Shown here piece by piece: positions 7,150 to 14,813 of a stretch of 16,745 bases of DNA (within the stretch, counting starts at the first letter, position 1; every line of letters begins with the position of its first letter). The stretch is from CAZFQG01 sp964520785 (GTDB taxonomy: Bacteria > Planctomycetota > Planctomycetia > Pirellulales > Thermoguttaceae): NCBI GenBank assembly GCA_964520785.1, contig CAZFQG010000146.1, positions 1-16,745 of the forward strand. Direction: 5' to 3'. The translations under genes and the position numbers were made by a program. A model generated the notes under the pieces. It was not told the DNA's origin. It saw only the letters and a program-made list of their open reading frames with translations, and did no database searches.

Positions 7150-9488
7150 TTCCGGTACCGCTCGGTCACCTTCACCGCCGGGACCGAGTCATCCCACATC
7201 GACCAGACCAGGGGATAGGTCGCCTCGCCCGGCTTCCAGCTCGAAGCATAGATAGTGTGCCGCCAGACGGCGGGATCACTCGCCTCGTTCGCTTTGGCGA
7301 CGAACCATGCCTGGTCGAGGGGCGTGTCCTCGGCGGCCCCCAGGAACCGCCACCTCTCGCCGTCCCACACCTCCACCCAGTTGTGGTTGCCGCCGTGGTT
7401 CCCTTGCGCATCCGTGTTGGGAACCTTCCAGACCGGGATGCCGGCGATTCTCGCGGGAATACCGCACGCCCGGCAGGCGTCGACCAGGAGGATGGAGAGC
7501 CCCGTGCAGGAGGCGAACTTCGCCTCCATCGATTCGACCGGGCTCTGGCACGGCTTGGGCCGATTGGTCGCGTGGTATTGGACGTCCACTTCCGGAAAGA
7601 CCGTCTTGTTGAGCCAGACGGCGGCGTCACCGAGCGTCTTCTGCTCGGCAGCGCGTTTGGCGAATCGCTCGTGAAGGCCGGTCCGCCAGTCTTCGCGGGT
7701 TTCGTTCAGCGAGGCGTAGGGGAGGACGTCATTGCAGAAAAGATCGAACGGAATCTGCTCTTTCCAAGGGGATTCATTCCAAGCCTTTAGTGCCAGCGCG
7801 GTGTTCGTCTTCAGCAAGGGGGCGTCGAGGGTCCTCGCGTCGGCCGGCGGCATGTGGGCGATGAGGAAGGCCGCGGCATCTCGGGGTTGCCCCGGCTCGA
7901 AGGCCTCCAAAACCTCAATGAGCGATTCACGGTTTGTCCCGGCTCTTGCCAGCGACCGGCGAAGCGGATTGCGGGTCTCATCCGCGACGCTCTCGATAAG
8001 CGAACGCAGCGTCCCGATTTCCTCGTCCGTCGCCGTCGCGCGCGGCTCGCCACGGAAGCGGATTTCGATCCGCTCACCGGCCTTGAACTCGCCGGAGAGG
8101 GGCAGGAGTACGAAGTTGTCCGTGATTACCGGCTTGTGTTCGGCCCCCGCGAGGACTTCGGTCTTTCGCATCGGGACCGGCAGCCACTCGGCGATCGGGC
8201 GGCCCGGCCATCCGCCGTCACGGGTGGCGGTGACCGTAACCGTCGTCTCATCACCGGAGGTCGTGACTTCCGTTTTCCACGGAAGGCCGTCTTTGGGTTC
8301 CGGGAGCCTCGCCTCCCAGGCGGGGTCGCCATAGAGGGCGACCGTGTCGCGGTCCCAAAGAAGTCCCAAAGCGTCGCGCTGCAATTGGGGCTTGCCGTTG
8401 TCGACGGAGATCATCTGATACCGCTCGGCCATGAAGCCGAACGTCTGGTTCAGGCGATCTTTGTCGAAGTCCCCAACACCGAGCGCCATGAACCGGGGGT
8501 ACTCCGTTTCGAGCCTCCGCAACAGGGCCTGGTTCGAAAAGAACCAGCTTTCGGCGAAGTCGAATCGGCCGGGCTGGCCCAGAAAATAGTCCCTCACGCC
8601 CCATCCCATCTCGCCGAACCAGGTGACGACCGTGTAACCGACCATCTGATTCGCTCCGCCGGTGTGCATCCAGGCCGTCGCCATGCAGTCGCGCTTCGGG
8701 ATATCGCCGATCAGGCAATTTCCGGCCGCCAGGTAGACCTTCGGGTTCGGCGAATGGATGTCGTATTCCGATCCGTCGACGCTCAATCCGTACAGTTGGC
8801 CGTCCCGGTGACGAAACTGGCCCCCCTTGAAGTTGTAGCCGGCCGTCCAATCCTCCGTCGTCGCGTGCCCGCTGGTGATGAAGAACTGCGGCTTCTCTTC
8901 GTTCATTCCCTCGACAAGCGCAGCGATGCAGTCGGGCTTCTTCTCGTGCTCGGTCACTTCACCGTCCTTCTTCGTGTAGAACGCGAACTGCTTCCACTCA
9001 TTGGCACAGAACCCCTCGTCGAAGGGTCCCAGCGATCCGCCGCTCCCCATCCCGGAGGCCCCCCGGGTGATGATCATCGGCCCCTGCGCGTTCACCATCC
9101 GCAAAGCATCGGCCGGTTCATATCCCGTAAGGACCGACCAGAGGGCGTCCGTATAGGGATCGTCGTCCAATTCCCGCATCATGCGGTGCAGCGCAAGGAT
9201 TCGATCCAGGCCGAGCTTCTCCGGCGGAATGACGAACGCCACGTACCGCGGATGCCGCAGTGCCAGTTCAAGGACCGCCTCGGCCGGGTCGGAGCCGTAT
9301 TCCAATACTTCCGCGCCATATTTCTTCTCGACGGCGGTGACGACTTCGGCCCAGCCGGGCCGGCTCAGGACCTCTTTTTCAACAACGACAACGTAGGAGC
9401 CATGCGCGCCGGGCAACGTGGCCGCATGCGCCCAGGCGAGAGCCGGCAGGGATACGGTTAAGAGAACGAAGCAGACGAAGCGAAACAT
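7146..9488 (-). CDS. Secreted C25/caspase-like cysteine peptidase region fused to a transglutaminase-like domain
   Basis: Predicted exported 780-aa protein. MFRFVCFVLLTVSLPALAWA is a clear signal peptide. Residues about 30-390 look like a clan CD cysteine peptidase (gingipain C25/caspase type): FFITSGHATTEDW with the dyad His at 208, VYLAAGNCLIGDI with the dyad Cys at 258, each after a hydrophobic strand, and a closing VALYGDPAW (Asp388) of the kind that ends C25 catalytic domains. A beta-rich stretch (about 395-485) resembles the Ig-like domain that often follows. After a helical linker comes a transglutaminase-like core: FASCTGLSILL (Cys661), GIPARIAGIPVW, NHNWVEVW (His702) and WRFLGAAED with an acidic candidate for the triad. 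The ATG at 9488 is preferred over one 18 codons upstream because AAGGA precedes it at 8 nt and the signal peptide starts there. It has its own promoter candidate and stands alone on this strand. Substrate unknown; domain assignments are by motif. Confidence 0.75.
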   Translation of the reverse strand: MFRFVCFVLLTVSLPALAWAHAATLPGAHGSYVVVVEKEVLSRPGWAEVVTAVEKKYGAEVLEYGSDPAEAVLELALRHPRYVAFVIPPEKLGLDRILALHRMMRELDDDPYTDALWSVLTGYEPADALRMVNAQGPMIITRGASGMGSGGSLGPFDEGFCANEWKQFAFYTKKDGEVTEHEKKPDCIAALVEGMNEEKPQFFITSGHATTEDWTAGYNFKGGQFRHRDGQLYGLSVDGSEYDIHSPNPKVYLAAGNCLIGDIPKRDCMATAWMHTGGANQMVGYTVVTWFGEMGWGVRDYFLGQPGRFDFAESWFFSNQALLRRLETEYPRFMALGVGDFDKDRLNQTFGFMAERYQMISVDNGKPQLQRDALGLLWDRDTVALYGDPAWEARLPEPKDGLPWKTEVTTSGDETTVTVTATRDGGWPGRPIAEWLPVPMRKTEVLAGAEHKPVITDNFVLLPLSGEFKAGERIEIRFRGEPRATATDEEIGTLRSLIESVADETRNPLRRSLARAGTNRESLIEVLEAFEPGQPRDAAAFLIAHMPPADARTLDAPLLKTNTALALKAWNESPWKEQIPFDLFCNDVLPYASLNETREDWRTGLHERFAKRAAEQKTLGDAAVWLNKTVFPEVDVQYHATNRPKPCQSPVESMEAKFASCTGLSILLVDACRACGIPARIAGIPVWKVPNTDAQGNHGGNHNWVEVWDGERWRFLGAAEDTPLDQAWFVAKANEASDPAVWRHTIYASSWKPGEATYPLVWSMWDDSVPAVKVTERYRK

Positions 9489-9551
9489 GGGCGGTGTCCT
9501 TATGACGACGGGCCGGTTGAGGGGACGAAATCGGTTTGACATTCGCCACCT

Positions 9552-9580
9552 ATGCTAACCAAGGGGCCGGCGCCTGTCTA
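9552..9580 (-). promoter_or_regulatory. Candidate sigma-70-type promoter for the peptidase-transglutaminase gene
   Basis: Read on the minus strand: TAGACA (9580-9575, 5/6 match to TTGACA), a 17-bp spacer, and TAGCAT (9557-9552, 4/6 match to TATAAT). Spacing is ideal and transcription would start near 9545, giving a leader of about 57 nt. Pattern evidence only. Confidence 0.4.
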
Positions 9581-9745
9581 CTATTTAGGGCGGCGCGCGG
9601 CGGCAACGGAATGCAAAGAAGATTCCTGCAAGGCCGTCTCTCGCGACAGCGAAAAGTCGTTTCGCGCAAGAAGTTCCCTTTTTCCCCGCCACCTTGTCCC
9701 GCCCGCCCCCACTCGAAACCACGCGTCTCCGCCATGCTCCATGAC

Positions 9746-9770
9746 TTCAGGAAACTCGGGAATTCAGGAA
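9746..9770 (+). repeat. Direct repeat TTCAGGAA, 17-bp period, upstream of the kdsB promoter candidate
   Basis: TTCAGGAA occurs at 9746-9753 and again at 9763-9770. The second copy ends 12 bp before the proposed -35 element. Tandem half-sites just upstream of a -35 can bind an activator, but 17 bp is not a whole number of helical turns, so the role is speculative. Confidence 0.25.
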
Positions 9771-9782
9771 CAATTATTGCCA

Positions 9783-9811
9783 TTGCTCCGCGTTTTGGCA
9801 CGCGGTATTCT
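9783..9811 (+). promoter_or_regulatory. Candidate promoter for kdsB-pyrG
   Basis: TTGCTC (9783-9788), a 17-bp spacer and TATTCT (9806-9811) give a moderate sigma-70-type match. The spacer contains a perfect inverted repeat, CCGCG-TTTTGGCA-CGCGG (9788-9805), which could be an operator. The leader to kdsB would be about 37 nt. Confidence 0.3.
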
Positions 9812-9855
9812 AACATCCCGCTGAATCGTTTTTCACCCGCGCAAGGAGGCGCACC

Positions 9856-10635
9856 ATGTCGGCCCGTTCCGGCCCTGGAATCCACCGTCCCACGGTCATC
9901 GTCATTCCCGCTCGACTGGCGTCCTCGCGCCTGCCGCGGAAGCTCCTCTTAGCGGAAACGGGAAAACCCCTCCTGCAGCATACCTACGAGGCGGCCTGCC
10001 GATCCCGCCGGGCGAGTGAGGTAATCATCGCGGCGGACCACCCCGAGATCGCCCACGCTGTGGTCCGGTTCGGGGGAAGGGTCCAAATGACCGATCCCGC
10101 GGCCCCCAGCGGAACGGATCGCGTGGCGGAGGTGGCAATGCGCCTGCCAAACGCCGGGATCATCGTCAATGTCCAGGGGGATGAACCAGAGCTTTCGGGG
10201 GAGGCGATCGACACGGCCATCCGGATGCTTGAGGAGAGTAGTACCGCCGTAATGTCCACGCTGGCTACCCCCATCCGGTCTCGGGCCCAGTTGGAAGACC
10301 CGGCGTGCGTGAAAGCCGTCTTCGATGCCGCAGGCCGGGCGATGTATTTCAGTCGCAGTCCGGTGCCCCACCCCAGAGAATGGGACCATTCCCTTCTGAC
10401 CGCCGAGCCGCCCCTGTTTTATCAGCACGTCGGCCTCTACGCCTATCGGCGAGATTTCTTGGTCCGTCTCGCCCAAATGCCCCAATCGCAGCTGGAAAAG
10501 GTGGAAAAACTGGAGCAACTGCGGGTTCTCGAAGCAGGTTTTCGTATTATGGTCGGGGTAGTGGATGAGCCGACCTTCGGAATTGACACCCCGGAGGACT
10601 ACAGAGCATTTGTCGAAAAGCGCAAAGCCGGATAG
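9856..10635 (+). CDS. kdsB: 3-deoxy-manno-octulosonate cytidylyltransferase
   Basis: Cytoplasmic enzyme that activates Kdo with CTP to give CMP-Kdo and pyrophosphate (EC 2.7.7.38), the donor for the inner core of lipopolysaccharide. The 259-aa product (E. coli 248) has the nucleotide-binding signature IPARLASSRLPRKLL (residues 17-31), VNVQGDEP with metal-binding Asp109, YFSRSPVPHPR in the middle, QHVGLYAYRRDFL, KVEKLEQLRVLEAG and the closing GIDTPED with Asp244. The start is fixed by a complete AAGGAGG (9843-9849) with a 6-nt spacer, the best ribosome-binding site in the window. pyrG follows after 117 bp, so the CTP consumer and the CTP producer are neighbours, an arrangement known in other bacteria. 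It implies a Kdo-containing envelope. Confidence 0.95.
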   Translation: MSARSGPGIHRPTVIVIPARLASSRLPRKLLLAETGKPLLQHTYEAACRSRRASEVIIAADHPEIAHAVVRFGGRVQMTDPAAPSGTDRVAEVAMRLPNAGIIVNVQGDEPELSGEAIDTAIRMLEESSTAVMSTLATPIRSRAQLEDPACVKAVFDAAGRAMYFSRSPVPHPREWDHSLLTAEPPLFYQHVGLYAYRRDFLVRLAQMPQSQLEKVEKLEQLRVLEAGFRIMVGVVDEPTFGIDTPEDYRAFVEKRKAG

Positions 10636-10746
10636 AATAGCCCCCTTATTCGGTTTTGCCATGCCACTACGGTGACCAAGACGACCGGCTGATTCGTCTC
10701 GGCGGGTCCCATTCCTCACCGCAGGCCCATCTTTTTACCCGTTTTC

Positions 10747-10752
10747 ATGTAA
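10747..10752 (+). other. Start-stop codon pair (ATG-TAA) abutting the pyrG start
   Basis: The six bases before the pyrG ATG read ATGTAA, a start codon followed at once by a stop, in frame with pyrG. No Shine-Dalgarno sequence is visible for either ATG. It may be chance, or a minimal upstream ORF that holds ribosomes at the pyrG start. It does rule out an upstream in-frame start for pyrG. Confidence 0.3.
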
Positions 10753-12363
10753 ATGACCAAGCACATATTCGTTACCGGGGGGGTAGTTAGTTCCTTAGGC
10801 AAGGGATTGACGAGCGCGTCGATTGGAATGCTTTTGGAAAAACGGGGTCTGTCGGTCCGGATGCAGAAACTCGATCCCTATATCAATGTCGATCCGGGTA
10901 CGATGAGCCCTTACCAGCACGGCGAGGTGTACGTGCTGGACGACGGGAGTGAGACCGACCTCGATTTGGGCCATTATGAGCGGTTTACCAACAGCCCTCT
11001 CACGCGGGATAGCAACTACACGACCGGGCAGATCTATCAAGCGGTGATCAACAAGGAACGCCGCGGGGAGTACCTCGGTCAGACCGTCCAGGTCATCCCC
11101 CACGTCACGAACGAAATCAAAGGGGTCATCAACAAGCTTGGCGGGCCGGATGTCGACGTCGTCATCACGGAAATCGGTGGAACGGTGGGGGATATCGAGA
11201 GCCAGCCTTTTTTGGAGGCGATCCGCCAATTCTCGCTCGACGCGGGCCGAGAAAACTGCCTGTATATTCATCTTACCCTTGTTCCTTATCTTAAAGCGGC
11301 GGGCGAGGTCAAGACGAAGCCGACCCAGCATTCCGTTGGTTTGTTGCGGCAAATCGGTATCCAGCCGGACATTCTCATTTGCCGGACCGAGCATTCCTTG
11401 CGGCATGAAGAATGCCAGAAGATCGCCCTATTCTGCAACGTTACCGTCGATGCCGTGATCGAGGAAAAGGACAAGGATTTCTCGATTTACGAAGTCCCGT
11501 TGAGCCTCGTCGACCACGGTCTAGACAAGCTCATCGTCAAGAAACTCAACCTCTCGGCCGGGGAACTTCAGTTGGATTCGTGGCGAGAGCTTCTGCACCG
11601 ATTGCGAAACCCGGAGCATGAGATCAGCATCGCCGTCGTCGGCAAATACGCGGAACACCGAGACGCGTACAAGTCCATATACGAGGCGATCGATCACGCC
11701 GGACTGGACAACCGCGCACGAATCCGCATTCTTCGCACTCACAGTCAGGCAATCGAGCAAGAGGGGGCCCAGCGGCTTCTCTCCGGCGTGGATGGAGTCC
11801 TTGTCCCCGGAGGGTTCGGCGAGCGCGGAATCGAGGGAAAGGTGGAAGCCGTCCGCTACGCCCGGGAGAAGGGAATCCCGTTCTTCGGAATCTGTCTGGG
11901 AATGCAATGTGCCGTTGTCGAGTATGCGAGAAACGTCCTGGACCTGAAAAACGCGAATTCAACGGAATTCGACAAAGATACGCCTCATCCCGTAATCTGC
12001 CTCCTTGATGAGCAGCAAACGATCACCGAAAAGGGGGGGACGATGCGGCTTGGAACGCAGCCGACCATCCTTGTTTCCGGTAGTCGCGCCGCGGAAGCAT
12101 ACGGAAAAACCGAGGTTTCCGAGCGGCATCGGCACCGGTACGAGTTCTACAATGCGTACCGCGAGCGATTCGCGCAAGGCGGAATGGTGGTGACGGGGAC
12201 AAAACCGGACGGCAGCCTTGTCGAAGTGGTCGAGATTCCGTCCCATCCCTGGTTCGTCGCGGTGCAGTTTCACCCGGAGTTCAAGTCTCAACCGGTAAGA
12301 TCGCATCCGTTATTTCGGGGTTTTGTTGCTTCAGCGGTACGACAATCGCTGGGCGGAAAGTAA
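10753..12363 (+). CDS. pyrG: CTP synthase
   Basis: Cytoplasmic enzyme that makes CTP from UTP with ATP and glutamine (EC 6.3.4.2), the last step of pyrimidine nucleotide synthesis. At 536 aa it is the normal length. The synthetase domain starts with FVTGGVVSSLGKGLTSASIG (P-loop, Lys17) and continues with KLDPYINVDPGTMSPYQHGE and DLDLGHYERF; the glutaminase domain (about residues 290-536) has LVPGGFGERG, GICLGMQ with nucleophile Cys381, and QFHPEF with His507 and Glu509. The start gives the canonical MTKHIFVTGG; there is no obvious Shine-Dalgarno, and an ATG-TAA pair lies directly before it. Upstream is kdsB, which uses CTP. Downstream the yqeG-type frame is open from just after the pyrG stop. 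No sign of decay. Confidence 0.98.
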   Translation: MTKHIFVTGGVVSSLGKGLTSASIGMLLEKRGLSVRMQKLDPYINVDPGTMSPYQHGEVYVLDDGSETDLDLGHYERFTNSPLTRDSNYTTGQIYQAVINKERRGEYLGQTVQVIPHVTNEIKGVINKLGGPDVDVVITEIGGTVGDIESQPFLEAIRQFSLDAGRENCLYIHLTLVPYLKAAGEVKTKPTQHSVGLLRQIGIQPDILICRTEHSLRHEECQKIALFCNVTVDAVIEEKDKDFSIYEVPLSLVDHGLDKLIVKKLNLSAGELQLDSWRELLHRLRNPEHEISIAVVGKYAEHRDAYKSIYEAIDHAGLDNRARIRILRTHSQAIEQEGAQRLLSGVDGVLVPGGFGERGIEGKVEAVRYAREKGIPFFGICLGMQCAVVEYARNVLDLKNANSTEFDKDTPHPVICLLDEQQTITEKGGTMRLGTQPTILVSGSRAAEAYGKTEVSERHRHRYEFYNAYRERFAQGGMVVTGTKPDGSLVEVVEIPSHPWFVAVQFHPEFKSQPVRSHPLFRGFVASAVRQSLGGK

Positions 12364-12455
12364 GATTGACCGGGCTTTCCGCTCACGTCACCCCCCTCAC
12401 TAGGTTGGGGCAACGGGCGGAAGGCGGTTTGACGTGCATCAGCCGTTCCAGTCTC

Positions 12456-12965
12456 ATGCTGAAGTGCTTTGTTCCCGACTACTTGGTAGACAGCGTGGAG
12501 GAGATTACGATTCCGCGTCTGCGGAAGCTGCATTTGACGTCGCTTCTGTTGGACGTGGATTGCACGCTTAAGGGATATGGTCAGCGGGAGTTTTCGCCAG
12601 CGGTTCTCGCATGGCTAGAGGGACTTCGGGACCATGTCGGAGTTTGCCTGGTCTCCAACGGAAGGGGAGCCCGGATTGGGCAGGTGGCGGCGGCCCTCGA
12701 TCTGCCGTATCTGGCAATGGCTATGAAGCCGTTTCCCCATGGTCTTCGCCGCTCGATGATGCGGTTGGGGTTCAGCCCGGCCGGCACGGCGATGGTGGGG
12801 GATCAGGTGTTCGCGGATACGATGGCGGGCTATTTCGCGGGGGTCATAACGATTCTCGTCCGTCCGATCCACCCGGAGCAGGAACCGTTCATGACGCGTC
12901 TGAAGCGTCCGGTGGAGCAGTGGGTATTGCGTCATTGCCGATCTCCCAAATTGTGCGATTTATGA
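12456..12965 (+). CDS. YqeG-type HAD-superfamily phosphatase
   Basis: Small cytoplasmic HAD hydrolase, 169 aa from this start, like the YqeG/YqeG-III-A family (B. subtilis YqeG is about 172 aa). Family members are phosphatases of uncertain substrate; some eukaryotic relatives dephosphorylate phosphatidylglycerophosphate. HAD motifs are complete: DVDCT (residues 33-37, Asp33 nucleophile and Asp35 acid/base), VSNG (66-69), Lys91 in MKPFP, and MVGDQVFADTMAG with Asp116. The N-terminus LKCFVPDYLVDSVEEI matches the family. The start is uncertain: the frame is open from a TTG at 12366, three bases after the pyrG stop, which would give 199 aa, and another TTG at 12429 has AAGG near it. The ATG at 12456 best fits the family length but has no clear Shine-Dalgarno. 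Probably co-transcribed with pyrG. Confidence 0.8.
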   Translation: MLKCFVPDYLVDSVEEITIPRLRKLHLTSLLLDVDCTLKGYGQREFSPAVLAWLEGLRDHVGVCLVSNGRGARIGQVAAALDLPYLAMAMKPFPHGLRRSMMRLGFSPAGTAMVGDQVFADTMAGYFAGVITILVRPIHPEQEPFMTRLKRPVEQWVLRHCRSPKLCDL

Positions 12966-13004
12966 AGATCGACCGCGAACAGTGTTTGCGCAACGACAAT
13001 CCGT

Positions 13005-13010
13005 TATAAT
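13005..13010 (+). promoter_or_regulatory. Perfect -10 element upstream of glgC
   Basis: TATAAT is an exact sigma-70-type -10 hexamer in otherwise GC-rich DNA. The hexamer 17 bp upstream (GTGTTT) is a poor -35; TTGCGC at 12986-12991 is only 13 bp away. It may need an activator. It is 347 bp from the glgC start codon. Confidence 0.4.
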
Positions 13011-13075
13011 AAGAGATGTTGATTTCGTTGTTTGGGCTGTGCGGATGACGCCGGTTTGGATTAGGCCGAGTTCAC

Positions 13076-13103
13076 CTAAAGTGGTAAAGTGGGTCAACTT
13101 TAG
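13076..13103 (+). repeat. Tandem TAAAGTGG repeat with an inverted half-site, upstream of glgC
   Basis: TAAAGTGG occurs twice without a gap (13077-13084, 13085-13092), followed 5 bp later by ACTTTA (13097-13102), an inverted copy of its TAAAGT core. The outer bases also make a 7-bp inverted repeat, CTAAAGT (13076-13082) with ACTTTAG (13097-13103). It looks like a binding site for a regulator or a small RNA hairpin, about 70 bp downstream of the TATAAT. No match to a known operator is claimed. Confidence 0.4.
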
Positions 13104-13356
13104 CGGCCCGGCGGACGATTCCAGAGCATAGGCGGGGTTTTGTGAACCGAGAGCGGCGGGCACCCGGTACGGACCGCCGCCGAGCACGGAGCCTTGGTTG
13201 GTTTCGGGCCGTGAATTTTTGGCGTAATTCGGGTACGCGGGAATACCGAGGACGACCACGAGGAATTCCCGGTTGTCGGGTCGTCGCCGTCGCGAGGCGA
13301 GGATTCTCCGCGCCGCGTACTCACTGGAATGGAGACGGAATGGAGAGCCGGGTATC

Positions 13357-14619
<1,263 letters not shown>

Positions 14620-14773
14620 CCGATGGCGGGGTCGGGAAAACCGCTTCCACGAAAGTGAAATGACGCCGTTGCGGTATTGTTAGATGGCTTCCTTTGTCTC
14701 GGAGGGCCGCGACGGGTGGCAGGAAAAGGGAAAGAACGCTGGCGTTGTCCAGTTGGAGGGAATTCTCGCGTCG

Positions 14774-14813
14774 ACTTTCGCGTCTCACAGCGACTTTGCC
14801 ACGCGGCGAAAGT
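14774..14813 (-). repeat. Inverted repeat spanning the end of the radical SAM gene
   Basis: ACTTTCGC (14774-14781) and GCGAAAGT (14806-14813) form a perfect 8-bp stem with a 24-nt loop that includes the stop codon of the minus-strand gene (14785-14787). Like the repeat at 7121-7149, it sits at the end of a minus-strand gene facing a plus-strand gene and lacks a T-run. The remaining 154 bp up to the glgC stop show nothing else of note. Confidence 0.35.

Larger units (their letters stand above)
9489..9855. other. Divergent promoter region before kdsB
   Basis: The 367 bp between two divergent genes hold no credible coding region. They contain the minus-strand promoter candidate (9552-9580), a small hairpin GCGAAA/TTTCGC (9649-9665), an 8-bp direct repeat (9746-9770), a plus-strand promoter candidate (9783-9811) and a full Shine-Dalgarno sequence for kdsB (9843-9849). 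Confidence 0.6.
12966..13356. other. Leader region of glgC
   Basis: 391 bp with no convincing gene. A perfect TATAAT lies at 13005-13010, then tandem and inverted repeats at 13076-13103. Further down are GGCGG/CCGCC and two overlapping, mutually exclusive pairings: GGGAAT (13239-13244) with ATTCCC (13265-13270), and GACGACC (13251-13257) with GGTCGTC (13279-13285). If transcription starts just after the TATAAT, the untranslated leader is about 340 nt, long enough for RNA-level control, though no known riboswitch was recognised. A 72-codon GTG frame (13142-13360) ends in an ATGA overlap with glgC but is Arg-rich and unconvincing. Confidence 0.55.

Noticed and set aside
9489..9542. Longer N-terminus of the peptidase-transglutaminase protein from an ATG at 9542
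   Set aside because: It would bury the signal peptide 18 residues in; the ATG at 9488 has AAGGA 8 nt upstream and starts the signal peptide exactly.
9797..9811. Possible sigma-54 promoter (TGGCACG then ATTCT) before kdsB
   Set aside because: The -24 GG is present, but the essential GC of the -12 element is missing (ATTCT instead of TTGCA/T).
9536..9952. 138-codon plus-strand frame before kdsB
   Set aside because: Overlaps the well-supported kdsB start and both promoter candidates; composition is not protein-like.
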